The translations under genes were made by a program, and so were the position numbers. Below the pieces are notes generated by a model. The model had not been told where the DNA came from and made no database searches. It was given only the letters and a program-made list of their open reading frames with translations. From positions 83,780 through 147,779 of the forward strand of contig NZ_QGMZ01000001.1 of assembly GCF_003173335.1 (NCBI RefSeq): 64,000 nucleotides of DNA, in the 5' to 3' direction. Of the stretch, positions 54,383 through 63,983 are shown piece by piece. Source of the DNA: Methanospirillum stamsii (GTDB lineage Archaea; Halobacteriota; Methanomicrobia; Methanomicrobiales; Methanospirillaceae). How positions within the stretch are numbered: the stretch's first letter is position 1; every line of letters begins with the position of its first letter.

Positions 54383-54496
54383 TGATTTTTATAGTATGTA
54401 CTATTATAAAGTACTTTTGATTAACTTCAACTTATAAATTTAACGGTCCCTAAACACTAGAAAAACCTAAAGATTATTTTTTATTGACTGTTAGTA

Positions 54497-56932
54497 TTAT
54501 TCATTTTTCCGATACCTGCCAGTAGGGACATCAATATCAAACCTGCTTCCTGTTCCATATTGTCCATGCTCAGCAATTGAGATCCCGGAAATTGAGAGGA
54601 TCTCCCGGACCAAAAATAATCCATATCCGGTATTTTTACCAAAGCCTCTCTCGAAAATTAGTTCTTTCTGATCATCAGGAACTCCGACTCCGTTATCTTC
54701 AATTGAAATCCGTAAACCGTTATCTATCTCATGAGCTCTGATATCTATCCGGGTCAGACCTTCACCATGACGGATTGCATTCTCTACCAGATTGTAACAT
54801 ACCTTCTCAAACAATGGATCAACCAGAATAGAGATGTCAGAGATACTATTATTGATCTGCACCGGACCTGCATTTACTCCGGCAATTGCATGATCGCAGA
54901 CATCCCTCACATCCTGCCAGACCGGCACCTTCATACCAATTTCCTGGTACATCCGAGTAAATGCCACAAAGTGATCAATGTCTTCCATCGAACGGAGTAC
55001 TCCATCAATAAGGCTGATTTGATCTGAGCCCAGTTTAGTATCTTTTAACAAAGCCATGAATCCCTTTGAAACCATAATTTTATTGATAATGTCATGGCGG
55101 GTAATACTTGAGAGTAGATTTAATTTTTTATTTGCGATGAGCAGGGCTTCTTCGGCCTGTTTATGAGAGGTTATATCCCGGAGAGACTCAATTGCACCGA
55201 TGACTTCTCCATTTGAATCATACAAAAGAGAAGCCATCACCGATATGTATTTCATCTCACCTGAAAAGTTTATCCAGTAACTCGTCTTTATTGTATCCCC
55301 GGACCGGGTGATATCATCATATAGCCCATTTGCGGAAAGAGAATCATCTAATAACAGATTTGCCAGAAGGGGCCTTTTTTCATTAAAAATTGCAACAGAA
55401 TAATCATCATATCCTTTTCCAATAATATCCTTTGCAGTAATACCGGTCAGATTCTCAAATGCCTGGTTCCAGAATAAAATATCACCTTTTTTATCCACAA
55501 CAAAAGTTGAATCAGGGAGATGCTGGAGGATCATCTGGATCTTGACATAAGATTCACGAAGAGCCTCCTGTTCTGCATGGGCAATTATTGCAAGTCGTTG
55601 ATCAGTGATATCCCGGATATGGACAAGACTCATAACAGAATCTTTTTCAAAAAACCGTGTTAAACGGATATTCATAAACCGTTCTTTTCCATCACGAACT
55701 ACAGAAACAGTATTATCAAGGTACCCGCCATTTTGAGTTGAGGTAGATTCATCTATCATATCAGCAATGGCTGTTCCGATATTTCCGAAAAGTGTCCGGG
55801 CCTCTTTTCCTGTTGCCTCAGCTTCTGTGACACCGAACATTTTTTCTCCGGCATGATTGATTTTATCGAGATTATGAAATTTAAATACCAGTATTGCATC
55901 TGCAGACGAATGGAAAAGACCCATATACCGTTCTTCACTGGATTTAAGTGAGGAAAAACTACTCTTTAACTGATCTGCCATCTGTTTGAATGAATGAGAT
56001 AACTGACCCAGTTCATCACGCCGGTTCAGTTCTTTCCAGGCAGACCAGTCTCCATTTGCAAATGCTTTTGCAGATTTATTCATTGATGCAAGTGGTTTTG
56101 TAACCCATCGGGCGAGTAATATGCAGATAATTATCGTAAAAATAATAGAGGAAATAATCAAGATTCCGGTTGTCTTATTATTATTATTAATTCCCTCCAT
56201 GAAATCAGATTCCGGAACAACGACAACAATCAGCCATTCAAGTCCGTAACGGTCCTGAAAAGGAGTGACCTGAACCAGTTGTCTTCCCCCTTCTTCTGGA
56301 ATATCAAGTGTAAACTGCCACCGGTCTATCGGTTGATTTCCGGTCAGATTATGAGTGGAAATATACTCTGCTGCACTTCTGATTACCGCATTATTCATTT
56401 CCCGAGCTGAAAAACGGACCAGTTCATCATTCTTACGAATATAGGGTTCTTTAATAATCGATGAAGCGACAAGATATCCCTCTTCATCGATGATAAATGC
56501 CTGCCCGTTTTCTGTTATGTCTAAATCCTGTAAAAAGTCACCAATTCCGGTCAAAGTAAGGGCGGTATCTAATACTCCCAGTAATTCTCCGTTTTGTGAA
56601 TAAACCGGAAGTACTGCATCAATTCCAACAACACCCTCAAGCCACATGTAAATGGGAGTCCAGACAGGGCCACGGGCCTCAGTTGCAGATTTATACCAGG
56701 GTCTTGTTCTGGGATCATAATGTTCCAATGATACAGTCTGCTTATTTTTCTGCCCGTCATGGGAGATGAGATACTCCTCAAAAGAGAAGTTCGTCTCTTT
56801 TCGTGAATACCCTAAATAAAGATCGGTCCCGTTGGCAATACCCGGAGCTCCCACTTTGGAAATGATGGTATAATTTCCCTCTGCTTCATTTCCATAACAT
56901 ATTGCCTCTGCGTGACGATACCGGGATATCAT
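54497..56932 (-). CDS. Sensor kinase with Cache remnant, HAMP and PAS domains (3' part of a split gene)
   Basis: The 811-residue frame begins inside a Cache sensor domain (GIDAVLPVYSQNGELLGVLD, near residue 100). It then has a membrane helix (about 255-275), HAMP (near 276-325), two PAS domains (about 340-450 and 465-590), and a kinase core with H-box TRHDIINK and HATPase N-box LVENAIRHG, G-box EDNGVGVP. Its natural N-terminus is encoded in the overlapping frame at 56929-57297. In this frame alone it lacks the first membrane helix, so an unassembled product could not sense outside signals. Cognate regulator unknown. Confidence 0.9.
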   Translation of the reverse strand: MISRYRHAEAICYGNEAEGNYTIISKVGAPGIANGTDLYLGYSRKETNFSFEEYLISHDGQKNKQTVSLEHYDPRTRPWYKSATEARGPVWTPIYMWLEGVVGIDAVLPVYSQNGELLGVLDTALTLTGIGDFLQDLDITENGQAFIIDEEGYLVASSIIKEPYIRKNDELVRFSAREMNNAVIRSAAEYISTHNLTGNQPIDRWQFTLDIPEEGGRQLVQVTPFQDRYGLEWLIVVVVPESDFMEGINNNNKTTGILIISSIIFTIIICILLARWVTKPLASMNKSAKAFANGDWSAWKELNRRDELGQLSHSFKQMADQLKSSFSSLKSSEERYMGLFHSSADAILVFKFHNLDKINHAGEKMFGVTEAEATGKEARTLFGNIGTAIADMIDESTSTQNGGYLDNTVSVVRDGKERFMNIRLTRFFEKDSVMSLVHIRDITDQRLAIIAHAEQEALRESYVKIQMILQHLPDSTFVVDKKGDILFWNQAFENLTGITAKDIIGKGYDDYSVAIFNEKRPLLANLLLDDSLSANGLYDDITRSGDTIKTSYWINFSGEMKYISVMASLLYDSNGEVIGAIESLRDITSHKQAEEALLIANKKLNLLSSITRHDIINKIMVSKGFMALLKDTKLGSDQISLIDGVLRSMEDIDHFVAFTRMYQEIGMKVPVWQDVRDVCDHAIAGVNAGPVQINNSISDISILVDPLFEKVCYNLVENAIRHGEGLTRIDIRAHEIDNGLRISIEDNGVGVPDDQKELIFERGFGKNTGYGLFLVREILSISGISIAEHGQYGTGSRFDIDVPTGRYRKNE

Positions 56933-57297
56933 TCCCTGAAAATGGTTTTGAAGAGCCGAATTATTCCGGACAGATATCTCCCCACGATGAATACAATCAG
57001 AACAAAGACGGTTGATATGATGAGGAACATCCAGATAGGTATAAAGATGAAAAAAATCCGGTCTGACACCTGATTCTGGACCTGGTTGGCCATATCATTT
57101 ACGGCCAATTGTCCATTGAAGAAACTTAAAAAGCCGGTTATCCCCATTGCCAGGACAACAACAATTACCAGGGAGATTATTAAAACCGTTTGTAACCGGA
57201 ATCTTCCAATGAACTGCTGTACTCCAGAAATTTTTTGAGTATCTGCTGACGAATCCTCATTATCGCTGACATCACGTAATGAATCGGTTCGGTTCAT
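56929..57297 (-). pseudogene. 5' part of the split Cache sensor kinase
   Basis: The 122-residue frame encodes an N-terminal membrane helix (about residues 38-60) and the Cache domain opening FFNGQLAVNDMANQVQNQVSDRI, then goes out of frame at a run of seven A on the + strand (57050-57056). One added base would continue it as FHLYTYLDVPHHINRL and on into the 811-residue frame, which is a textbook Cache N-terminus. The ATGA overlap with the downstream frame is therefore probably coincidental. A second possible reading, two separate co-translated proteins, is less likely. Confidence 0.75.
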
Positions 57298-57387
57298 GGA
57301 AGCTCCGGCTGGTTAATAGAACTACCATTAAAAACTTATAGGAGATAAATCTGCCCTTTGAGTTTTTCCGGACAGTAATGAATCAAT

Positions 57388-60300
57388 TTAAATAAGATTG
57401 CATGACCTAAATTTTCCGGCAGGCACGATAATTTCAAACCGTGCCCCCTTCCCGAAGATGCCCTGTTCACGGATTGAAAGACCAGTAATCGATAAAATCT
57501 CTTTTGCTAGAAAAAGACCTATACCAGTATGTGTCCCAAATCCATGTTCAAAAATCATGTCTTTTTCTTCCGGAGGAATGCCAATCCCATCATCCTCGCA
57601 GACTATTATTAAAAATTCTTCGCTTGTTTCACAATAAAATTTTATTTTGGAGAGTGTTTTCCCATGCCTCACTGCATTTTCCAAAATGGTTGTGAATACT
57701 TTCCGGATGATTGGATCAACATATATTTCCAGGGATCCGGGAACATGATTTTCTACCAAAATTGATCCGGGGGTTACTTCAGAGAGAGCTGATTCGATTA
57801 TGTCATACGGATGTTTCCACCCGCTTGCAACAATCCCAAAATCCTCATATTCCCGGGTGAAACTGATAATATTCTCAATTCTCTTCCCTGCTGCGCGTGC
57901 ATGAGTAACATATTCATGAATTTTCCCAATGTCTAATGACTCCAGAGCCATCGTCTGGAAAAGATCTATCGTGGAGAGCTGATTGAAGACATCATGGCGG
58001 GTAAGTCCGGTAAGAAGACGAAGTTTTCGATTGGATTCACGAATCGCTTCTTCAGCCTGAATTCTCTCAGTAACATCCACCAGAAAATTCAATGTCGCCG
58101 GAGCACCCTCCCATTCAAAAAGAACAGCACTAATTTCAACCCACATTATCTCCCCGTTCTTTTTGAGCATCCTGAACTGGTATCGTGAAGGAGGATGTTC
58201 CCCTTTCAATCGTTTCATGTGCATTTCTACAACCTTTTCACGATCATCAGGATGTATGAAATTTGAAAACGGAACTGATAGAAGCTCATCAACAGAATAT
58301 CCTGCCATCTCAGCCATACGGGGATTGACAAGTGTCAGATACCCGTTCTGAGCTACAATAATCGCATCATTTGCATATTCGACGAATTGACGATATTTAG
58401 TCTCACTTTTTCGTAATGCTTCTTCTATCTGTTTTCGCTCGGAGATATCTGAAAATACACTTAATATTGCAGCTGAACCCTCATATTCAATTTTAACGCT
58501 TCTGACTTCAACAGTACATAACCTGCCATGACGAGTCTTCACAGTTATCTCAAAGGGGATAAGAGAATATTCATTCATCCTATGACAAATTGCTTCAGAT
58601 ATTTGCTGTTGTGATTCGGGAGGGACATAGTCGAACAGATATGTGCCGATAATCTCATCAGGGGTATACCCCATTGCAGTTGCTCCACTCTGGTTAACAA
58701 AAAGAATAATCCCGTTTTGATGAACTAGTACATATCCGGGGAGATTCTGGACCAGGTTGTGATACCGCTCCTCACTTTCCCGAAGTGATGACTCGGTCTT
58801 TTTCAAAATGGAAATATCCCTGACCGTAGATATTATACAGGTTTCTCCTTGTAGCATGATAGTATCTGCAGATATTGCAACATCGAACAGTTCACCTGAT
58901 TTTCTACAATGAACCGCTTTATACCAGGTAACTTTACCTTGAGAGAGAAGGTTTTTGAGAAAATTTTCCATATATTCCCTGCTTTGCCAGAGATTTAAGT
59001 CAAGGGGACTTTTTCCTATCATCTCTTGTCGAGAATATCCATAATGCCGGGTGGAGGCATCATTTACCTCTATAAAAAGTCCGCTTTTAAGATTACTAAT
59101 GGTAATTATTTCTGGATTGGAAAGAAACGCTTTCGTGTACTTTTCCTGAACGATTTCAAGTTCTTCTTCAGCAATCTTATAATCAGTAACATCACGGCAT
59201 CCCCCGTATATCCGATGATGAAGATCAGAACTTTCCAGAGAAACATGGGTACAATGTACATCAATCCATCTGATTTCTCCATCTTTCCTGACGAGCCGGA
59301 GAGTAGTCTTTTTCGATGCACCAGGTATGAGATTTATAATGGCTTCATCAAATAAGGGGAGGTCATCAGGATGGACAATCACTCTCCAGCATCCAAGAGA
59401 CAATATTTCTTCCAGAGAATACCCGGTGATAGACAAAACCGCCCCGGCAACCCAATCAATCTCATACGGGCATTCTTCTTTTCGTGTACATGAGAAAACA
59501 AAATCAGAAGTTGAGTCAGATATGTATTTATACCGCATCTCACTCTCACGGAGCCGGATATCTTCCAGTTTCTGCCTCGAAATATCCTTGTGAGTTCCAA
59601 ACAGGATAAAAGGATCTCCTTCTTTAGTCCATGATATGACACGTCCCCGGACCTCGATCCATCTCCAACTTCCATCTTTATGCTTCATCCGGACTTGACA
59701 TACCAAGAACGGATTTTTACCGGATATATGATCATGAAAGGTATCTACTGCGGTTTTTTTATCATCTGGATGAATGAAAGATAACCATTCATTCATTGAA
59801 ACTGGTGCCAGTTCATCTATGGAATATCCTAAAATTTTAGCCCATCCTTCACTTATTTCGCAGTTACCAGTCAGGATATTTGATTCCCAGCTTCCAAGAT
59901 GATATCCGGACATAATAGTCTCAAGTTTTAGTACCGTATCGTGTAAGGCTGATTTATCAAGAGTTTCCCGGGTATTATCCGTAGAAAATCCTGTTATACC
60001 AGTAACCTTTCCGGATTCATCATATTCCCGTCTGCTCTCTGAATGAATCAGACAGACTGAACCATCAGCCTTAATGATACGGTAATCCAGCGTTCGGGGG
60101 ATTTTATCCTGGGAAATTTCATCAATGGCTTTTTTTACCAGATCCCGGTCTTCCGGATGAATAAAAGAGGAAATATGGGCGTCTTCATCAAAATGACGAT
60201 TGTTTTTTTCAAGACCGAAAAGGGCGTACATCCCTTCAGACCAGGTAAATTTCCGGGTTTCAAACGAATATCGCCAGACACCCAATGGGAAAACTTTTTC

Positions 60301-63120
60301 AATAAATCTGATGAGAGATTTTTCAATAAGGAGTTCTGTCTCCATCTCTTTACCGGTCGTAATATCGTGGGCCACTCCGATTTTTACTATCCTGCCATCA
60401 ATCCACCGAATAAGTCTGGAATGCGATTTATACCATCGTCCATTCCAGGGGTTTTTATATTCATCATGATGTGATACAAACGACTCATTTATTTTTCTTT
60501 GTTCATTCAGGATGTGATTTGAACAAAACGAGCATGGCCCATCTCCTCCGGAATTTAAATAATCATAACACTTTTTACCCGTGATATTTCCAAAAATTGC
60601 ACGACCACACTGATTCATAAAAATGAGGTCATAGGTATCCGGATCTGCGACATATATACAAGAGTCAATACTATCCAGGAGGGTATACAGTAAAGATTGC
60701 GTATCTTCAACGAAATACTCTGTTTCTGGTTTTGGAGTCTTTTCTGATTCCTGGATTAATACTGCAATCTCTCCTGTCCGGTGGTTCTTTATTCCCTCTT
60801 CCTCTTCAAAACTGAGATGATGGTGTTTTCGCAGATAATCCAGAATTTTTTCAGACTCAATCCACCTTTTATCCAGTTGACTGACCATCATATCTATTCT
60901 TTCTATCTGAAGTGAAATCTCTTCAATGAGCCTTTGATCACCTAATAAGTCAGAGAATGCTAAAATTATATTGAGAGGATTTCTGATTCCATCATTCAGA
61001 ATAGCAAGGCAGGCAAGATTGTGTTTTATCTGGGATAATGCAATATCTCTTTCCTGTTCCAGCTGACGCTCACGAGTAATATCATGACCCTGGGCAATGG
61101 TTGCCACCGGGGTTTTCCCGTCTGAAGAAAAAAGTGTTGCTGAATTCCATTGAATCGTCCGGATAGATCCGTTATTATGAAGCAGGGAAATTTCTGTTGT
61201 ATCCCACCTGACCCCTGTAAGAGTGCTTTTTAACAGTTGCATGGAACGGTCTGCTTTGTCTGGTGGAAATAACAATTCAACAGATGAACCAATTATCTCC
61301 TTGCCTGACCTTCCGATAAGTTCCTCAAAAGCATGATTCAGACGGGTAATATGAAATGATGAATCCCAGACAATAATTGGAACATTTGCAATGTTTATCA
61401 GGTTTTCCAGGTATTCATTCGTCTCTTTCAGAGAATTTTCTATTTTTTTTCTGGCGGTAACATCCTGAATTGTTCCTAACGAGAACACCGCTTTTCCGAT
61501 GGGATCAAAAAAGGTTTCACACTGTTCAAACACATATTTTACTCTTCCATCATCCATTAAAAGCCGGTGCTCTATACAATAAGGTTTTCGGGTTTCAAGA
61601 GACAGAGCATAGACATGGTCTACTTCTTCACGGTCATCAGGATGAACAATACTCAAAAACGCCTCATATGAGGGTTTAAAACCGGACGGATTTCTCTCAA
61701 AAATCTTATAGATAACATCAGACCATTCCAGATGGTTATTACTGTAATCAAACTCCCAGTTCCCGATTAAAGCAAGTTGTTGAGCCTCCTTCAGACGTTT
61801 TTCACTCTTCTGTAACGCTTCATTTGATCGTTTTTGTTCAGTAATATCAGTAAAAATCGTAGCAAAACTTCCCTTGTAGGGAGAGTACACTGAAATTGAG
61901 AAATGTTTTTGCAATGGAAGAAAAAATACCTCAAACGTGAGGGGTTCTCCGGAAATTGCAACCCCTGCATAGATATCAAGGTATGGTGGAATAGATACTC
62001 CATATGCCTCACGACTTGTCTTACCAATAACCTGTTCCCGGTTAAGACCCAGGATTTTTTCAAAAGACGGATTTACATCAACGATACGATAATCTTCCGG
62101 AACTCCTCGTTCATTGAAAATAATATCATGAAGGGCTGCCCCTTCGACCATATGAACGTACAATGCAAGATATCGCTCTCTGCTCTCCTGAAGCTGCTTA
62201 TCTTTTTTTATCAGTTCATCCAGATTTGAACAGAGTTCTTCTTCTGAAGCGGAAATTTCTTCATATGCTGCCTGAAGATCATTGTTTTTTGCCAGGAGTT
62301 CATATTCTGCGTTTTTTCTCTCGGTAATATCACGGATGGACTCGACAGTTCCAACCCGGTTCCCCTTTTCATCAAAGAGAGGAGTTACTACCGCCCAAAC
62401 ATATGCACCTCTGCCATTGTATAATGCAGGAGTGAAAACTTCTGATGAGAGGGTATATCCTTTCTTCTGTACCGGGGGATTATGTGATGCCAGTTCATCA
62501 TCACTTAAACCTTCAAGGTCGATGAGTAGTTTTCTGCGATCCCCATAGAAAGGAACAGAATATGCATGATCACACAGGCCTATCATCCCGGATTGTTCAA
62601 TCCCGGTCATTTCGACCATCGCTCGATTCCAGGCAATGACAATCCCGTCATTATTAATCGCAAACATGGGATCAGGAAGGTATTCTATAATATTTGCGAT
62701 TCTTTTCTGTTCTTCAAGCCTTTTTAGTTCTTCTAATCGTTGAGAAACCAGATTTTTTATCGCACATGATAATTCATCAAATATTTTTTCTGTATCGGTT
62801 CCTTTGTGCAGAAAAAAATCCACTCCGGTATTCAGGGCTTCAATGATAACTTCTTCCCGTTCCCGAACGGTAAAAAGAATAAAAAGAGTTTTATCGTCTA
62901 TTGACTTTAAATATTTTTCAAAAGCGATGCCATCCATCCCGGGCATCTTATAATCTGATACAATGACATCAAAAGAATGGTCTTTTAAGAGTTTTATGGC
63001 TTTTGTTGCACTATTGGATGTTTTAACAGTATAAATGCCGGTTTTCTCCAAAAATCGTTTTCCCAGGAGTAAGATATCGGGCTCGTCATCAACATACAAA
63101 ACCTGAATTTTTTCTTCCAT
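57388..63120 (-). CDS. Giant REC-multi-PAS hybrid histidine kinase
   Basis: A 1910-residue cytosolic protein. It starts with a REC receiver (VLYVDDEPD, phospho-Asp in VIVSDYKMPG and Lys in LHKGTD). About eleven PAS domains follow, several of PAS_3 type (GNWEFDY, GVWRYSF, GSWESN), then an H-box TRHDVFNQ (near residue 1665) and HATPase core with LENAVRHG and DDGIGIP. Between PAS domains 4 and 5 it has a DHp-like segment with Asp instead of His (NDGIRNPLN), as in the kinase at the left edge. The REC at the N-terminus means it can receive a phosphoryl group as well as transmit. One PAS carries a C...PCxFC cysteine set. Confidence 0.94.
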   Translation of the reverse strand: MEEKIQVLYVDDEPDILLLGKRFLEKTGIYTVKTSNSATKAIKLLKDHSFDVIVSDYKMPGMDGIAFEKYLKSIDDKTLFILFTVREREEVIIEALNTGVDFFLHKGTDTEKIFDELSCAIKNLVSQRLEELKRLEEQKRIANIIEYLPDPMFAINNDGIVIAWNRAMVEMTGIEQSGMIGLCDHAYSVPFYGDRRKLLIDLEGLSDDELASHNPPVQKKGYTLSSEVFTPALYNGRGAYVWAVVTPLFDEKGNRVGTVESIRDITERKNAEYELLAKNNDLQAAYEEISASEEELCSNLDELIKKDKQLQESRERYLALYVHMVEGAALHDIIFNERGVPEDYRIVDVNPSFEKILGLNREQVIGKTSREAYGVSIPPYLDIYAGVAISGEPLTFEVFFLPLQKHFSISVYSPYKGSFATIFTDITEQKRSNEALQKSEKRLKEAQQLALIGNWEFDYSNNHLEWSDVIYKIFERNPSGFKPSYEAFLSIVHPDDREEVDHVYALSLETRKPYCIEHRLLMDDGRVKYVFEQCETFFDPIGKAVFSLGTIQDVTARKKIENSLKETNEYLENLINIANVPIIVWDSSFHITRLNHAFEELIGRSGKEIIGSSVELLFPPDKADRSMQLLKSTLTGVRWDTTEISLLHNNGSIRTIQWNSATLFSSDGKTPVATIAQGHDITRERQLEQERDIALSQIKHNLACLAILNDGIRNPLNIILAFSDLLGDQRLIEEISLQIERIDMMVSQLDKRWIESEKILDYLRKHHHLSFEEEEGIKNHRTGEIAVLIQESEKTPKPETEYFVEDTQSLLYTLLDSIDSCIYVADPDTYDLIFMNQCGRAIFGNITGKKCYDYLNSGGDGPCSFCSNHILNEQRKINESFVSHHDEYKNPWNGRWYKSHSRLIRWIDGRIVKIGVAHDITTGKEMETELLIEKSLIRFIEKVFPLGVWRYSFETRKFTWSEGMYALFGLEKNNRHFDEDAHISSFIHPEDRDLVKKAIDEISQDKIPRTLDYRIIKADGSVCLIHSESRREYDESGKVTGITGFSTDNTRETLDKSALHDTVLKLETIMSGYHLGSWESNILTGNCEISEGWAKILGYSIDELAPVSMNEWLSFIHPDDKKTAVDTFHDHISGKNPFLVCQVRMKHKDGSWRWIEVRGRVISWTKEGDPFILFGTHKDISRQKLEDIRLRESEMRYKYISDSTSDFVFSCTRKEECPYEIDWVAGAVLSITGYSLEEILSLGCWRVIVHPDDLPLFDEAIINLIPGASKKTTLRLVRKDGEIRWIDVHCTHVSLESSDLHHRIYGGCRDVTDYKIAEEELEIVQEKYTKAFLSNPEIITISNLKSGLFIEVNDASTRHYGYSRQEMIGKSPLDLNLWQSREYMENFLKNLLSQGKVTWYKAVHCRKSGELFDVAISADTIMLQGETCIISTVRDISILKKTESSLRESEERYHNLVQNLPGYVLVHQNGIILFVNQSGATAMGYTPDEIIGTYLFDYVPPESQQQISEAICHRMNEYSLIPFEITVKTRHGRLCTVEVRSVKIEYEGSAAILSVFSDISERKQIEEALRKSETKYRQFVEYANDAIIVAQNGYLTLVNPRMAEMAGYSVDELLSVPFSNFIHPDDREKVVEMHMKRLKGEHPPSRYQFRMLKKNGEIMWVEISAVLFEWEGAPATLNFLVDVTERIQAEEAIRESNRKLRLLTGLTRHDVFNQLSTIDLFQTMALESLDIGKIHEYVTHARAAGKRIENIISFTREYEDFGIVASGWKHPYDIIESALSEVTPGSILVENHVPGSLEIYVDPIIRKVFTTILENAVRHGKTLSKIKFYCETSEEFLIIVCEDDGIGIPPEEKDMIFEHGFGTHTGIGLFLAKEILSITGLSIREQGIFGKGARFEIIVPAGKFRSCNLI

Positions 63121-63364
63121 CTCATTCAGACCTAAGTGACAGCATACTCAAATCACCTGTTTGATCAATGTAATCCGGCTGAAAATACTGCGATATTACT
63201 AGTTACAATGGTACAGAATACTGCGGAGAGATATTTAAAGGTAATTGATATCAGGCAGTGGATATGATCAGGTTATGATGAAAAATTATCGTAAAGGCAA
63301 GAAAAAGACCCCGACTATGACCTCCTAATCCCATTACATTGAAAAATTGATTTGATAATTTCCA

Positions 63365-63949
63365 TCAATTTTTTTCTGACTGACCCGAAGTGAATTCAAT
63401 TTCCTCTTCTTCTGTTGAAGTTGACGAAGGAACAGACGGCTGGTTCTCTTTAAATTTCTTTTCTACATCGGTATCATTCAGGAAGAAGGCCTTGGCGAGG
63501 TCTTTTAATTTCTTTACAAAGGCATTGTTTGAGATTCCCACTAAAAACGCCATGGCACAGAAAAACATAACACTTTTAGACGGTATACAGGAAGATAATG
63601 TATAATCCGGAGTTATACCGGTAAATGTCATCAAACCTCCGGCTATAAAGAGATACGCCATAATTCCAAGAATTACCGAAGTTATCGGTCTGAAAAAGTA
63701 CCACCATTTAAATTTCAGGCTAAAATTATCTTTCTCATAGTGATATATAAGGCCCTGGATACTATAGACGACACCCCCAAGACCTCCGGCTGCACCAATA
63801 TAAAATAACTGCCTGATAAAACAATTTTCCGAGAGATGAAATGCATATAACGGAACTGCAGAAAAAACAACAGCACATGAAGCAGTGTATACAATAATTA
63901 TCCAGATCTCAATATTTTCTCTTTCTCTTTTCTCTTTCTCTTTTTCCAT
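63365..63949 (-). CDS. Four-helix membrane protein of unknown function
   Basis: The 194-residue protein has four hydrophobic segments (about residues 15-35, 45-62, 88-108 and 125-145), a charged N-terminus (MEKEKEKRERENIEIW) and a C-terminal cytosolic tail rich in Ser, Glu and Thr. I recognise no family or catalytic motif. It stands alone on the minus strand upstream of the kinase genes, so a link to the giant kinase is only possible. Confidence 0.7.
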   Translation of the reverse strand: MEKEKEKRERENIEIWIIIVYTASCAVVFSAVPLYAFHLSENCFIRQLFYIGAAGGLGGVVYSIQGLIYHYEKDNFSLKFKWWYFFRPITSVILGIMAYLFIAGGLMTFTGITPDYTLSSCIPSKSVMFFCAMAFLVGISNNAFVKKLKDLAKAFFLNDTDVEKKFKENQPSVPSSTSTEEEEIEFTSGQSEKN

Positions 63950-63968
63950 GAAAAACCGGATCCATTAA

Positions 63969-63983
63969 GAGGGTAAAACCCTC
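63969..63983. repeat. Short perfect hairpin GAGGGT-AAA-ACCCTC
   Basis: Six-base stems with a three-base loop lie just upstream of the membrane-protein gene start (63949, minus strand). It may be an operator, a 5'-leader hairpin, or the terminator of a gene beyond the window. Confidence 0.35.

Larger units (their letters stand above)
53242..54457 (-). mobile_element. IS630-family insertion sequence, decayed
   Basis: The 1.2-kb element has imperfect terminal inverted repeats: left TAGTGGTTCAAGAC (from 53240) against right end TAGTGTTTAGGGAC (reverse complement, to 54459), with TA at both borders as expected for IS630/Tc1 transposons. The transposase is in two frames joined by a T-run (53948-53954 on the + strand), typical of -1 frameshifting, and is interrupted upstream by a TAA codon. 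It sits between a secreted-protein gene and a kinase gene. Confidence 0.78.

Noticed and set aside
54497..57297. Two separate co-translated proteins because of the ATGA overlap
   Set aside because: The 811-residue frame would start in the middle of a Cache domain, and the upstream frame loses similarity after the A7 run, so a frameshift is the simpler explanation.
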